DNA of 12,073 bases from an uncultured Methanobrevibacter sp. Lineage in GTDB: Archaea > Methanobacteriota > Methanobacteria > Methanobacteriales > Methanobacteriaceae. Under the pieces are notes generated by a model. That model was given only the letters and a program-made list of their open reading frames with translations. It had not been told where the DNA came from and searched no databases. Shown in pieces: positions 1-5,646 of this stretch (positions are counted from its first letter, which is position 1; each line of letters begins with the position of its first letter). The DNA is taken from contig ONIK01000088.1 of the NCBI GenBank assembly GCA_900317865.1, positions 1 to 12,073 of the forward strand, read 5' to 3'. The position numbers and the translations under genes were made by a program.

Positions 1-131
1 TTCAAATGTTTTAATTCAAAGTTTATCTCGTGTAAAAGTTCCCTATATTTAGAATTCATTGGAATCCAAAATTCACAAGTATTTAAATGCTTACAGAGGT
101 GGTGATTTGGATAATACTCACATTTTAACAT
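1..131 (-). CDS. Cys/His-rich protein, N-terminal 43 residues (partial, runs off left edge)
   Basis: An open frame starts at the ATG at 131-129 and continues without a stop to the window edge. It begins MLKCEYYPNHHLCKHLNTCE, with C4, H10, H11, C13, H15 and C19. This density of Cys and His in the first 20 residues looks like a small zinc-binding motif, but I do not recognise the family. The start is supported by a perfect copy of the element's 18-bp start-associated repeat ending on this ATG. Upstream lie a tandem array of 8-bp repeats and a TATA-like sequence, so this gene may head its own transcript and be controlled through those repeats. A DNA-binding regulator or Rep-type protein is possible by position only. 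The frame is certain as sequence; function is unknown. Confidence 0.6.
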   Translation of the reverse strand, partial: MLKCEYYPNHHLCKHLNTCEFWIPMNSKYRELLHEINFELKHL

Positions 132-146
132 ATTTATCAGCTCGTT
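129..146 (-). repeat. Start-associated repeat, class 1, copy 1
   Basis: On the minus strand this reads AACGAGCTGATAAATATG and its last three bases are the ATG of the partial Cys/His-rich gene. Identical 18-mers are at 3329-3346, 5053-5070 and 6486-6503. The part GAGCTGAT matches the archaeal SD GAGGTGAT except at one base. Confidence 0.85.
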
Positions 147-153
147 TTGTTTA

Positions 154-245
154 GTAACTTGGTAACCTAGTAACTTATTAAATAATGGTAACTCAGTAAC
201 TTGGTAATTTATCAAAAATCGGTAACTTAGTAACTTAGTAACCTA
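154..245 (+). repeat. Iteron-like array: three triplets of an 8-bp unit at 34-bp period
   Basis: Nine units of consensus GTAACYYR lie in three head-to-tail triplets: 154-177, 188-211 and 222-245. Each triplet starts exactly 34 bp after the last, with 10-bp AT-rich spacers. Only the unit at 204-211 breaks the consensus (GTAATTTA). Related single units lie at 386-393 on plus, and on minus at 293-300, 399-406 and 419-426. Such phased repeats are typical of initiator or repressor binding sites. The helicase gene ends nearby, which favours an origin. The array also lies between a minus-strand TATA-like box and the partial gene at 131, which favours an operator. Both may be true. Confidence 0.75.
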
Positions 246-262
246 CATAAAACAATAGTTTT

Positions 263-270
263 TTTATATA
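263..270 (-). promoter_or_regulatory. TATA-like box for the partial leftmost gene
   Basis: The minus strand reads TATATAAA here. Archaeal transcription usually starts about 25 bp downstream, which would be near position 240, at the edge of the 8-bp repeat array. The array would then cover the start site and leader. A short inverted repeat AGGT-GCT-ACCT (270-280) lies immediately upstream of the box. This is a sequence match only. Confidence 0.4.
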
Positions 271-382
271 GGTGCTACCTCATCGGTGGCATAAAGTTAC
301 CTAAAAATTGAAAAAAAATAAATGAAGTTAAACCATTAAAATTATAAAATAAATGGCTTAAAATCATTAGAATTTTTTCGAT

Positions 383-429
383 TTGGTAACTTTGGTATTA
401 AGTTACTGACAAGATAAAAAAGTTACCAA
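383..429. repeat. 11-bp perfect inverted repeat after the helicase stop codon
   Basis: TTGGTAACTTT at 383-393 is the reverse complement of 419-429, separated by 25 bp. Both arms carry the 8-bp unit of the nearby repeat array, and another minus-strand unit (399-406) lies between them. The helicase stop codon is at 431-433. It may be a terminator stem in the helicase mRNA, but because the arms are array units a protein-binding site is more likely. The rest of 246-430 is AT-rich with no gene. An imperfect inverted repeat, TAAACCATT with TAAGCCATT, lies around 328-360. Confidence 0.6.
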
Positions 430-430
430 T

Positions 431-2443
431 CTATTTATCACCCTTTTCACTTAAATCAGGATATAAAAATGTTAAAAATTTATCAAACCTTACTACCATA
501 ACCTTAGTAGGTTTAGGTAATTTTACAGTTTTATATTTCCAACCTAACAATTCCGCAATAGATTTAACATTATAGCAGACCTGATTGGCATTATGCATAG
601 CCTTTTTAAGACCACTAGTAAAACATACATAATCTTTACCATTTTTAGCATGATGTAAGACCATATAAGGAATTAATCTCTCATTAACCACATTAAAAAC
701 ACGGTCATAAAAATCATTTGAGTCTTTAACAGATTCAGTGTAAAAAAACTCGTCAGGTTTATGAAATCCATCTTCCGTTGAGTATACACGAATATTTTTA
801 TTTTGTTTATTAATTTCTTCAATAAAAAACATTCTAATTTCCTCTATTTCCTCATCATCAAGGTCTTCAAGTGTTACTGATTCAGCGAATGACAATAACC
901 ACTGAGGGCATTCTCTCTCACAATCAGCATATGCTCTTAATATAAGACTGTTGCTTAATTCTCGCCAAGGTAGTTTTAACAATTCTACATCCTCTTTTAT
1001 CTCATTTACTGTGAAATCAGCAAGATATTTCAATCTATGAAAAAGACATAATTCAGGTGAATCCATTTTAAAATGTTCCATAAATGCTTTTTTATCAGCT
1101 TCTGACTTTTTCTCATTGTGAGAATACAATAATTGGATAAATCTTCTAGTTAAACCTTCGATATTTGGTAATGCACTATTAGAAGTGAAAGAAACAGTAG
1201 ATAATGCGAGTATAGTTGTTAAATTTCTACCCTCATATCTTCTCCTTGCATTTGTTCTTTCTACACAAGTTTTCAATGTTTCTACACAACTACGATTATT
1301 AAAAACATTTTCAGGTTCATTAACAATCAATCCAAATGTGGATTTTGAAATTTGACCACCTATTCTTGGAACAGTGTCAAATTCTGAACCTCCAATGTCG
1401 GTTTCACTATCGGGCTCCCCATAGAAATATGACCCAATACGAGCAATGGTAGTTTTACCAGAGCCACCCTTTCCAAAGTGGAACATGTAAGGGATCAGGT
1501 TTTCCAATGGTAATCCCATCTGTTTTTTAGCAAAACCAAAAGGAACAATTAAGGCATGTTTTAAGGTGGTAGCAAGTTTTGTTTCTTGTCCTATGAAGTA
1601 ATTTTGTAAATCCTCAATTAAATCTAAGCTTAAATTCAATTTTTGGGAGTTTACTTCATTTACTTCATAATCGACAATGTTTAAACTTTTAGTTACTGCA
1701 TTATAATAGAAACCAGGTGTTTCTATTTCATTTTTAATAATAGCAATGTCGTTTTCAATACTTATTTGGATTAAAGCAGTTACAACACCTTTGAAGTATT
1801 TAGGAGCAAGAACATATCCGTGGTCATTGAGATATTGTTCTATTTCAGGAATACTCATATTATTGGTATGGAAATGCCCGTCTTTTGTTGTAATCCATTC
1901 TATACTGAAAGTTCTACCTGCTTCGCTGATAGGATTGTCATGGATTGTAATTTGAACAGGATAACACAATAATACACGTGTATAATCAGTTACTTCAATT
2001 CCTTTCTTCCAGTCAATGATTTGAATAGTAACTTCATTATTCCTGTAATCCATGACAATATACTTGTTAGCACCAAGTTGTAGCTTGTAGATTTTGTTAG
2101 TGTCATAAGGAATGATTATCTTATTTAACTCACGAATTACATCTAAACTTGTTTTTTTATCATATTTATCAGCCAAGTATTGTTCTATGCCTTTTAATCC
2201 ACTATTTGGATTTTCATCACCAATATAAATGTCATCGAACAGTTTAATTATTTCTCCCAATGTTTTCTCATGAGAAGGAAGTTGATTGTATAATTCTGTT
2301 AGAATTTTCTCTACAACTTCTGAATCAGTGCCTTGAAGATAAAAAGCACTAATTAAGTTTTTAAAGAATGTAAGCTCATCGGTAGGTTTATACACATGCT
2401 CGATGGCTTTTTTTATTTGTATAGCTGAACTTCCTTCATCCAT
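431..2443 (-). CDS. AAA+ replicative helicase-like ATPase (SF3/P4-type candidate)
   Basis: This 670-aa protein is the largest of the element. A Walker A motif GKGGSGKTT lies at residues 324-332. A hydrophobic strand ending in NE (FGLIVNEPE, about 369-377) is the probable Walker B, with Asn where Asp is usual. STVSFTSN at 415-422 fits a sensor/motif C asparagine, and TRRF at 432-435 fits an arginine finger. The spacing resembles superfamily 3 helicases of viruses and plasmids. The first 300 residues show no motif I recognise; a primase-like or origin-binding domain is possible. The last 70 residues could form a winged helix. The start follows SD AGGAG at good spacing. It is the last gene of the run and ends beside the repeat region, consistent with replication initiation. 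ATPase: confident; exact family: inference. Confidence 0.7.
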   Translation of the reverse strand: MDEGSSAIQIKKAIEHVYKPTDELTFFKNLISAFYLQGTDSEVVEKILTELYNQLPSHEKTLGEIIKLFDDIYIGDENPNSGLKGIEQYLADKYDKKTSLDVIRELNKIIIPYDTNKIYKLQLGANKYIVMDYRNNEVTIQIIDWKKGIEVTDYTRVLLCYPVQITIHDNPISEAGRTFSIEWITTKDGHFHTNNMSIPEIEQYLNDHGYVLAPKYFKGVVTALIQISIENDIAIIKNEIETPGFYYNAVTKSLNIVDYEVNEVNSQKLNLSLDLIEDLQNYFIGQETKLATTLKHALIVPFGFAKKQMGLPLENLIPYMFHFGKGGSGKTTIARIGSYFYGEPDSETDIGGSEFDTVPRIGGQISKSTFGLIVNEPENVFNNRSCVETLKTCVERTNARRRYEGRNLTTILALSTVSFTSNSALPNIEGLTRRFIQLLYSHNEKKSEADKKAFMEHFKMDSPELCLFHRLKYLADFTVNEIKEDVELLKLPWRELSNSLILRAYADCERECPQWLLSFAESVTLEDLDDEEIEEIRMFFIEEINKQNKNIRVYSTEDGFHKPDEFFYTESVKDSNDFYDRVFNVVNERLIPYMVLHHAKNGKDYVCFTSGLKKAMHNANQVCYNVKSIAELLGWKYKTVKLPKPTKVMVVRFDKFLTFLYPDLSEKGDK

Positions 2444-2454
2444 TTTGAAAACTC

Positions 2455-2952
2455 CTATACTTGCACATCTTTCACTAAGAAACTGTAATAAGCATAAGTT
2501 CCAGCTCTTTCTTTGACCTCAATTGACATTTGGGTTAATCTACCAACGAATTCACGATATTCTGCTAAATTAACATTTCTGATAATATTGGATTTTCCAA
2601 CACTACCTGCATTCTCTAATTCAAGAATAGATGTTAGGAAGTCAAATAATACACTACCTTTTCTGATATTTTTATGGATATCTCCACCGTTTTTGAGATT
2701 TACATTGATTTCGACATAAGTTGAGTCATCATCTTGGAAAATGAATAATTTGAACCTATGTACAGTTTTTTCATCTCCTGCATCATCAAAGGTGTAGGAA
2801 GTTACACTAGACATTTCAGGTCTGCCCGTTATGATTTCTCCATCGTCAAAGTCTTTTAATTCAGCTCTTTCATATCCGTCAGGAATATCTACAATTTCTT
2901 CATAATCTAGTTCAGTACTAGTGAAAATAGTTTGTTTATCTTCAAAACTCAT
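2455..2952 (-). CDS. Acidic 165-aa protein beside the helicase, possibly ssDNA-binding
   Basis: I do not recognise the family. The N-terminal 50 residues are strongly acidic. Residues 55-95 alternate hydrophobic and polar residues as in beta strands (for example HRFKLFIFQDDDSTYVEINV), and the C-terminus ends YYSFLVKDVQV. A beta-rich acidic protein between an annealing-type protein and a helicase would fit an OB-fold ssDNA-binding role, but that is inferred from position only. The start is supported by SD AAAGGAG shortly before ATG. The upstream gene stops 4 bp before this start, and the helicase starts 11 bp after this stop, so the three are very likely co-transcribed. Confidence 0.6.
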   Translation of the reverse strand: MSFEDKQTIFTSTELDYEEIVDIPDGYERAELKDFDDGEIITGRPEMSSVTSYTFDDAGDEKTVHRFKLFIFQDDDSTYVEINVNLKNGGDIHKNIRKGSVLFDFLTSILELENAGSVGKSNIIRNVNLAEYREFVGRLTQMSIEVKERAGTYAYYSFLVKDVQV

Positions 2953-2956
2953 AATA

Positions 2957-3331
2957 TCATTCTCCTTTCATTAATAATTCATTAAATTTGATTAAATCAT
3001 TGATTATTTCAATATCGTCTTTTTTATTTGTTATTCCATGTTTTAGAACATCTATTTTGATGTTATCATCATTTAATTGTTCATTAACATATGCATTCCT
3101 CATCTTTTCATTGGTTAAGCCCAATTCTTTGAAATTGGTGTTTAATAAAAGATTTCTTTCTTCAATTGCTAATTCATGTTTAGCATTGATTAATTTGAGT
3201 TCTAATTCTCTTAATTCAATTAAAGCTGCAGATTTTGCTCTAATCAATCTTTTCAAACCAAATTCAAATAAAACTGGTTGCTTACCACTTTCTTTCAAAA
3301 TATCTTCTTTTAAAACAGTATTTTCCATCAT
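2957..3331 (-). CDS. Coiled-coil protein of a phage recombination module
   Basis: This 124-aa charged helical protein has a long heptad-like stretch at about residues 25-65 (RAKSAALIELRELELKLINA onward). It contains KELGLTNEKMRNAYV, a pattern I associate with small phage proteins encoded next to annealing or recombination genes; the molecular role is not known to me. It starts MM, with the first ATG (3331-3329) formed by the end of an 18-bp start-associated repeat. It is separated by 44 bp from the annealing-type gene upstream, with a hairpin in between, so it may begin its own translation or transcript unit. Confidence 0.6.
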   Translation of the reverse strand: MMENTVLKEDILKESGKQPVLFEFGLKRLIRAKSAALIELRELELKLINAKHELAIEERNLLLNTNFKELGLTNEKMRNAYVNEQLNDDNIKIDVLKHGITNKKDDIEIINDLIKFNELLMKGE

Positions 3332-3346
3332 ATTTATCAGCTCGTT
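3329..3346 (-). repeat. Start-associated repeat, class 1, copy 2
   Basis: AACGAGCTGATAAATATG on minus, ending on the ATG at 3331-3329 of the coiled-coil gene. It lies in the 44-bp gap after the annealing-type gene and replaces a normal SD there. Confidence 0.85.
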
Positions 3347-3367
3347 TATTCAATGAAAATAAAGTTG

Positions 3368-3390
3368 GAGAGTGATTATTGATCACTCTC
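3368..3390 (-). terminator. Hairpin across the stop codon of the annealing-type gene
   Basis: GAGAGTGAT (3368-3376) and ATCACTCTC (3382-3390) are a perfect 9-bp inverted repeat with a 5-base loop. The stop codon 3376-3378 lies within it. In the minus-strand RNA it is followed by CAACTTTATTTTC, moderately U-rich. It could end or attenuate transcription, or stabilise the upstream mRNA. The next gene begins with a start-associated repeat, which agrees with a unit boundary. Confidence 0.5.
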
Positions 3391-3939
3391 TTTCAAAAAT
3401 TTTGTAGGTTTAGCACCTACTTTTTTCTCCGCACTCATTTCTTCTGCTGATACTTCTCCAGCACCTATAAGCTCTGCTATTGCACGATTAGTTGCTCTAG
3501 TTTTTGCAGTAGACATAATAGTGTGGTCTGACACTTTATCTTTGCCAGGTTCACCTCTGGAACATAAAGCATCTGATTCGACACTTCTACCATTAGGGAG
3601 TGTAGCTCTAACACAGTAGTATGCTTCTTTGATTTTTCCCATTTTGGTTCTTTCAATATCACGGTCTACAATGTGGGTATCAACATTAAATGCTCTACTG
3701 AGCTTTTGCCATGCAGATTTCTTTTTAAAGTGTCTTTTTACTCTAATCCAATTGCCATTTTCATCTTTTTCACGGACAAAAATTTCTTGGTAATCGGTTT
3801 CATTTAAAAGACCTTTACAGAGTTCTTGATAAGCATCCCATTGTTTAATAGCAGTATTAACATCAGGGACATTATCTACATTCACTAATCCAGTTTCATG
3901 TTGAACTGGTGGATTTTCAATTAATTCAGCTTTTGCCAT
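3376..3939 (-). CDS. Probable single-strand annealing protein (Rad52/Erf/RecT-like)
   Basis: The 187-aa protein has a middle section with KKKSAWQKLSRAFNV (72-86), then IERTKMGKIKEAYYCVRATL and ESDALCSRGE (121-130). It ends its core with STAKTRATNRAIAELIGAGE (143-162) followed by VSAEEM. A T-x-A-K-T-R-A-x-N-R-A-x-x-x-L-x-G-x-GE signature is what I know from archaeal and phage proteins thought to be recombination or annealing factors. These would anneal ssDNA at replication forks or during phage genome repair. The neighbours (coiled-coil protein, possible ssDNA-binding protein, helicase) fit such a module. The start has SD AGGTGAT overlapping the stop of the gene before it, implying translational coupling. 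A nuclease-accessory role is an alternative. Confidence 0.55.
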   Translation of the reverse strand: MAKAELIENPPVQHETGLVNVDNVPDVNTAIKQWDAYQELCKGLLNETDYQEIFVREKDENGNWIRVKRHFKKKSAWQKLSRAFNVDTHIVDRDIERTKMGKIKEAYYCVRATLPNGRSVESDALCSRGEPGKDKVSDHTIMSTAKTRATNRAIAELIGAGEVSAEEMSAEKKVGAKPTKFLKESDQ

Positions 3940-4188
3940 CTAATCACCTATAATTTTTGAAATTACAAATTCAATAACATCGGTTTTTTCTAAAACTTGG
4001 AAACCATTAAGTTCATCAACATCTACAACTATATTACCAGCTTCACTTTTAACTTGTAAAGCTCCATTGTCTACTCGGATAATATCTGCATTATCGACAA
4101 TAATTGATTTTAAATTCTTAAATAGCAATATCATTGCTTCAGAATCATTTAATTCATCGAATTGGGTTAAAATTAAATTTACATTCAT
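3940..4188 (-). CDS. Hypothetical protein, 82 aa
   Basis: I do not recognise this protein. It starts MNVNLILTQFDELNDSEAM and is acidic, with alternating hydrophobic residues in the middle (GALQVKSEAGNIVVDVDELN) that suggest a small beta-containing domain. The start has SD TAGGTGATTAG directly before ATG, in which the TAG is the stop of the preceding 41-aa gene. Its own C-terminus, IGD then TAG, forms the same SD for the annealing-type gene. It is therefore translationally coupled on both sides and almost certainly real. Confidence 0.65.
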   Translation of the reverse strand: MNVNLILTQFDELNDSEAMILLFKNLKSIIVDNADIIRVDNGALQVKSEAGNIVVDVDELNGFQVLEKTDVIEFVISKIIGD

Positions 4189-4314
4189 CTAATCACCTAT
4201 CTTTTCAACTTTTACACCTTTTCCATATTCTTCTATTGCATAATTTAAAGCATCAGAATAATCAGAATACATCACGGTTTCAACCTTTTCACCATCTAAA
4301 ACAATACTAAACAT
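4189..4314 (-). CDS. Small hypothetical protein, 41 aa
   Basis: The frame begins MFSIVLDGEKVETVMYSDYS and ends VKVEKIGD. The start follows SD TTGGTGATTTA-ATG, in which TGA is the stop of the preceding gene, and the stop TAG sits inside the SD of the 82-aa gene. Exact stop/SD/start packing on both sides supports it despite its size. The sequence reads as beta-beta-alpha-beta, but no family is recognised. Confidence 0.65.
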   Translation of the reverse strand: MFSIVLDGEKVETVMYSDYSDALNYAIEEYGKGVKVEKIGD

Positions 4315-4318
4315 TAAA

Positions 4319-4729
4319 TCACCAACTAGATTCATAACAGTAATATTCATATTTACTATCTTTTAAAAGACCTTTAATTACACTAACGGTGTATTTTAAG
4401 CCATCTAAATAGTATTCTAGTTCATATTCGTTTGTTAAATCAGTACCTCCAAAGAAAAATCCATCTTGAGTTGGTAATAATGACATAGCAGTGTCCACAG
4501 TAGGATTTGCTAATACATAATTACACACTTTTAAAAGCTCTTTTAAAGTGGATTCACTCAAATAATACATAGCACAATTATCTGTGCCTCCTTGAACATT
4601 TTTTACCATCCAAGCATGAATAGCATTATGTTTTCTCCAGTAAGCAACTTCTTCAAGTTTGATTTCTGAAGTACATGATTCTCCATCAAATTTACTGTTA
4701 GCTCCATACAAAAACATGTCTAAACCCAT
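4319..4729 (-). CDS. MGLDM-type conserved phage hypothetical protein
   Basis: Starting at MGLDMFLYGANSKFDG, this 136-aa protein has EVAYWRKHNAIHAWMVKNVQ, GGTDNCAMYYLSESTLKELL and LLPTQDGFFFGGTDLTNEYE. I recognise this pattern as a widespread phage and prophage protein of unknown function, so it is a marker of viral origin. The start at 4729 is chosen over an in-frame codon at 4753. The family begins MGLDM, and SD AAGGAGGATG lies 5-6 bases ahead, right after the stop of the membrane peptide gene. The last codons TGG TGA form the SD of the next gene. Confidence 0.75.
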   Translation of the reverse strand: MGLDMFLYGANSKFDGESCTSEIKLEEVAYWRKHNAIHAWMVKNVQGGTDNCAMYYLSESTLKELLKVCNYVLANPTVDTAMSLLPTQDGFFFGGTDLTNEYELEYYLDGLKYTVSVIKGLLKDSKYEYYCYESSW

Positions 4730-4742
4730 TTTAACATCCTCC

Positions 4743-4877
4743 TTATATTCCAATACTTCTTAAAGTCCAACCTACAATAAAAAACAAAAATCCAATTAAT
4801 CCACTACCTATTATGATAAATTGTGGATTTACTACAATAGGTTCAGGTTCAGGATATAATCTAACAGGTTTGGACAT
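4743..4877 (-). CDS. Single-pass membrane peptide, 44 aa
   Basis: The protein begins MSKPVRLYPEPEPIVVNPQ and continues with one hydrophobic segment at residues 20-39 (FIIIGSGLIGFLFFIVGWTL), ending RSIGI. It has a proline/glutamate linker, one transmembrane helix and a tiny tail. The start at 4877 is chosen because GGGGAGGA precedes it at correct spacing; a longer frame to 4955 lies inside the upstream gene. It overlaps the 64-aa gene by 17 bp and is followed directly by SD AAGGAGG. Small membrane peptides in early phage regions often act on the host envelope or exclude other phages; here that is inference. Confidence 0.65.
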   Translation of the reverse strand: MSKPVRLYPEPEPIVVNPQFIIIGSGLIGFLFFIVGWTLRSIGI

Positions 4878-5055
4878 TTTCATTCCTCCCCATGCCGTAT
4901 TCATCTCTAAACACTTTTCTAAGGTGGGCATTGAATTCTGATTCAGTTTTTTCATCTAAATCTTCAACGATTGCCCAATATTTGTAGAATTCAATCCAAT
5001 TCAAATCATTAGTGTCCGTTCGTGGAAATTCTGTAATATCCAATCTTTTATTCAT
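4861..5055 (-). CDS. Hypothetical protein, 64 aa
   Basis: The protein begins MNKRLDITEFPRTDTNDLNW and is acidic and aromatic, with a likely amphipathic helix at about residues 22-52. No family is recognised. Its ATG (5055-5053) is the end of a class 1 start-associated repeat. That repeat lies inside the last codons of the upstream gene, where it encodes KRADKY, so the two genes overlap by 8 bp. Its 3' end overlaps the membrane peptide gene by 17 bp. Such tight overlaps support it as a real gene. Confidence 0.6.
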   Translation of the reverse strand: MNKRLDITEFPRTDTNDLNWIEFYKYWAIVEDLDEKTESEFNAHLRKVFRDEYGMGRNENVQTC

Positions 5056-5338
5056 ATTTATCAGCTCGTTTTTCTTTTCTGAAACCTACAATGAAAGCTT
5101 CACCTCTTCTGAATTTAATGAAACCTACATCGCCTTTTTCAGCATATTTGATTAAAGGCAATAATTTAACATGAATTAGTGTGGAGTAGGATTTTTTCCT
5201 ACCTCTCACTAAAACAGTGCCTTCATCATTTATATGTAAAATTCTTTGTTCTACACCACCTTTGGCAACTCTAATCTCACCACTATGAGTTAAAATGCCA
5301 TCGGTATTTTCTACAAATTGATTGACAGATTTAGTCAT
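5048..5338 (-). CDS. Hypothetical basic protein, 96 aa
   Basis: With the start at 5338 the protein begins MTKSVNQFVENTDGILTHSG and contains IRVAKGGVEQRILHINDEG, LVRGRKKSYSTLIHVKLLPL and EKGDVGFIKFRRGEAFIVGF. It reads as mostly beta strands with a basic patch (RGRKK) and could be a small nucleic-acid-binding barrel, but I do not recognise it. The start is set by SD AGGGTGTG and by an ATGACTAA overlap with the Cys-rich gene upstream. The longer frame to 5404 would overlap most of that gene and is rejected. Confidence 0.6.
   Translation of the reverse strand: MTKSVNQFVENTDGILTHSGEIRVAKGGVEQRILHINDEGTVLVRGRKKSYSTLIHVKLLPLIKYAEKGDVGFIKFRRGEAFIVGFRKEKRADKYE
5053..5070 (-). repeat. Start-associated repeat, class 1, copy 3 (inside a coding region)
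   Basis: AACGAGCTGATAAATATG on minus, ending on the ATG of the 64-aa gene. All of it lies within the 3' end of the upstream gene. Its exact conservation inside coding DNA argues for a function at the DNA or RNA level. Confidence 0.85.
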
Positions 5339-5465
5339 TGTAAACACACCCTTTACCATAATAATGTTGGCAATTGTCGTTTTGACCATATTGGCATTCT
5401 CCACATTGGCTATACATTATATCAAACTCTAAGGTGTGAGCTTCAATGTATTCTTCACGATACAT
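5331..5465 (-). CDS. Cys-rich microprotein, 44 aa
   Basis: The protein reads MYREEYIEAHTLEFDIMYSQ and then CGECQYGQNDNCQHYYGKGC, ending VYND. Four cysteines at residues 21, 24, 32 and 40 give C-x2-C-x7-C-x7-C, a plausible four-Cys metal site. The start follows GAGGTGA at good spacing, and the ATG directly abuts the TAA stop of the other Cys-rich gene. Its stop overlaps the next start as ATGACTAA. It is acidic apart from the Cys region. No known family is recognised; a zinc-knuckle binding partner or regulator is inference. A plus-strand frame across this region is a shadow. Confidence 0.65.
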   Translation of the reverse strand: MYREEYIEAHTLEFDIMYSQCGECQYGQNDNCQHYYGKGCVYND

Positions 5466-5645
5466 TTAGCTCACCTCTTCGATACAGTGCCCAGTGGAAA
5501 TACAGTCATAGGTACAATCCCCACATAAACTGTCGTGTTTACAGTATCCGTGAACATCACACTCGAAAGTACAATTATCACATTCACTGTAATCTATTTC
5601 ATCGAATTCAGGTGGATAAACAACTAATGAGGAATAGACACCCAT
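5466..5645 (-). CDS. Microprotein with a duplicated 4-Cys motif, 59 aa
   Basis: From the ATG at 5645 the protein starts MGVYSSLVVYPPEFDEIDYS. It then has two copies of a motif, CDNCTFECDVHGYC (22-35) and CGDCTYDCISTGHC (41-54). Both have the spacing C-x2-C-x3-C-x5-C and share CT-[FY]-x-C and G-x-C. This is a clear internal tandem duplication with a 19-residue period, suited to binding two metal ions or forming disulfides. There is no signal peptide, so a cytoplasmic metal-binding role is more likely. The start at 5645 has SD GGGTGA, which overlaps the stop of the 34-aa gene. A TTG start at 5675 is possible but has poorer support. Confidence 0.7.
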   Translation of the reverse strand: MGVYSSLVVYPPEFDEIDYSECDNCTFECDVHGYCKHDSLCGDCTYDCISTGHCIEEVS

Positions 5646-5646
5646 T

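Noticed and set aside
154..245. CRISPR-like array
   Set aside because: Units are 8 bp with no unique spacers of 30-40 bp and no cas genes; phased binding sites fit better.
2988..3356. 122-aa plus-strand frame
   Set aside because: It is the antisense shadow of the coiled-coil gene: low-complexity Ser/Leu/Ile composition with no start signal.
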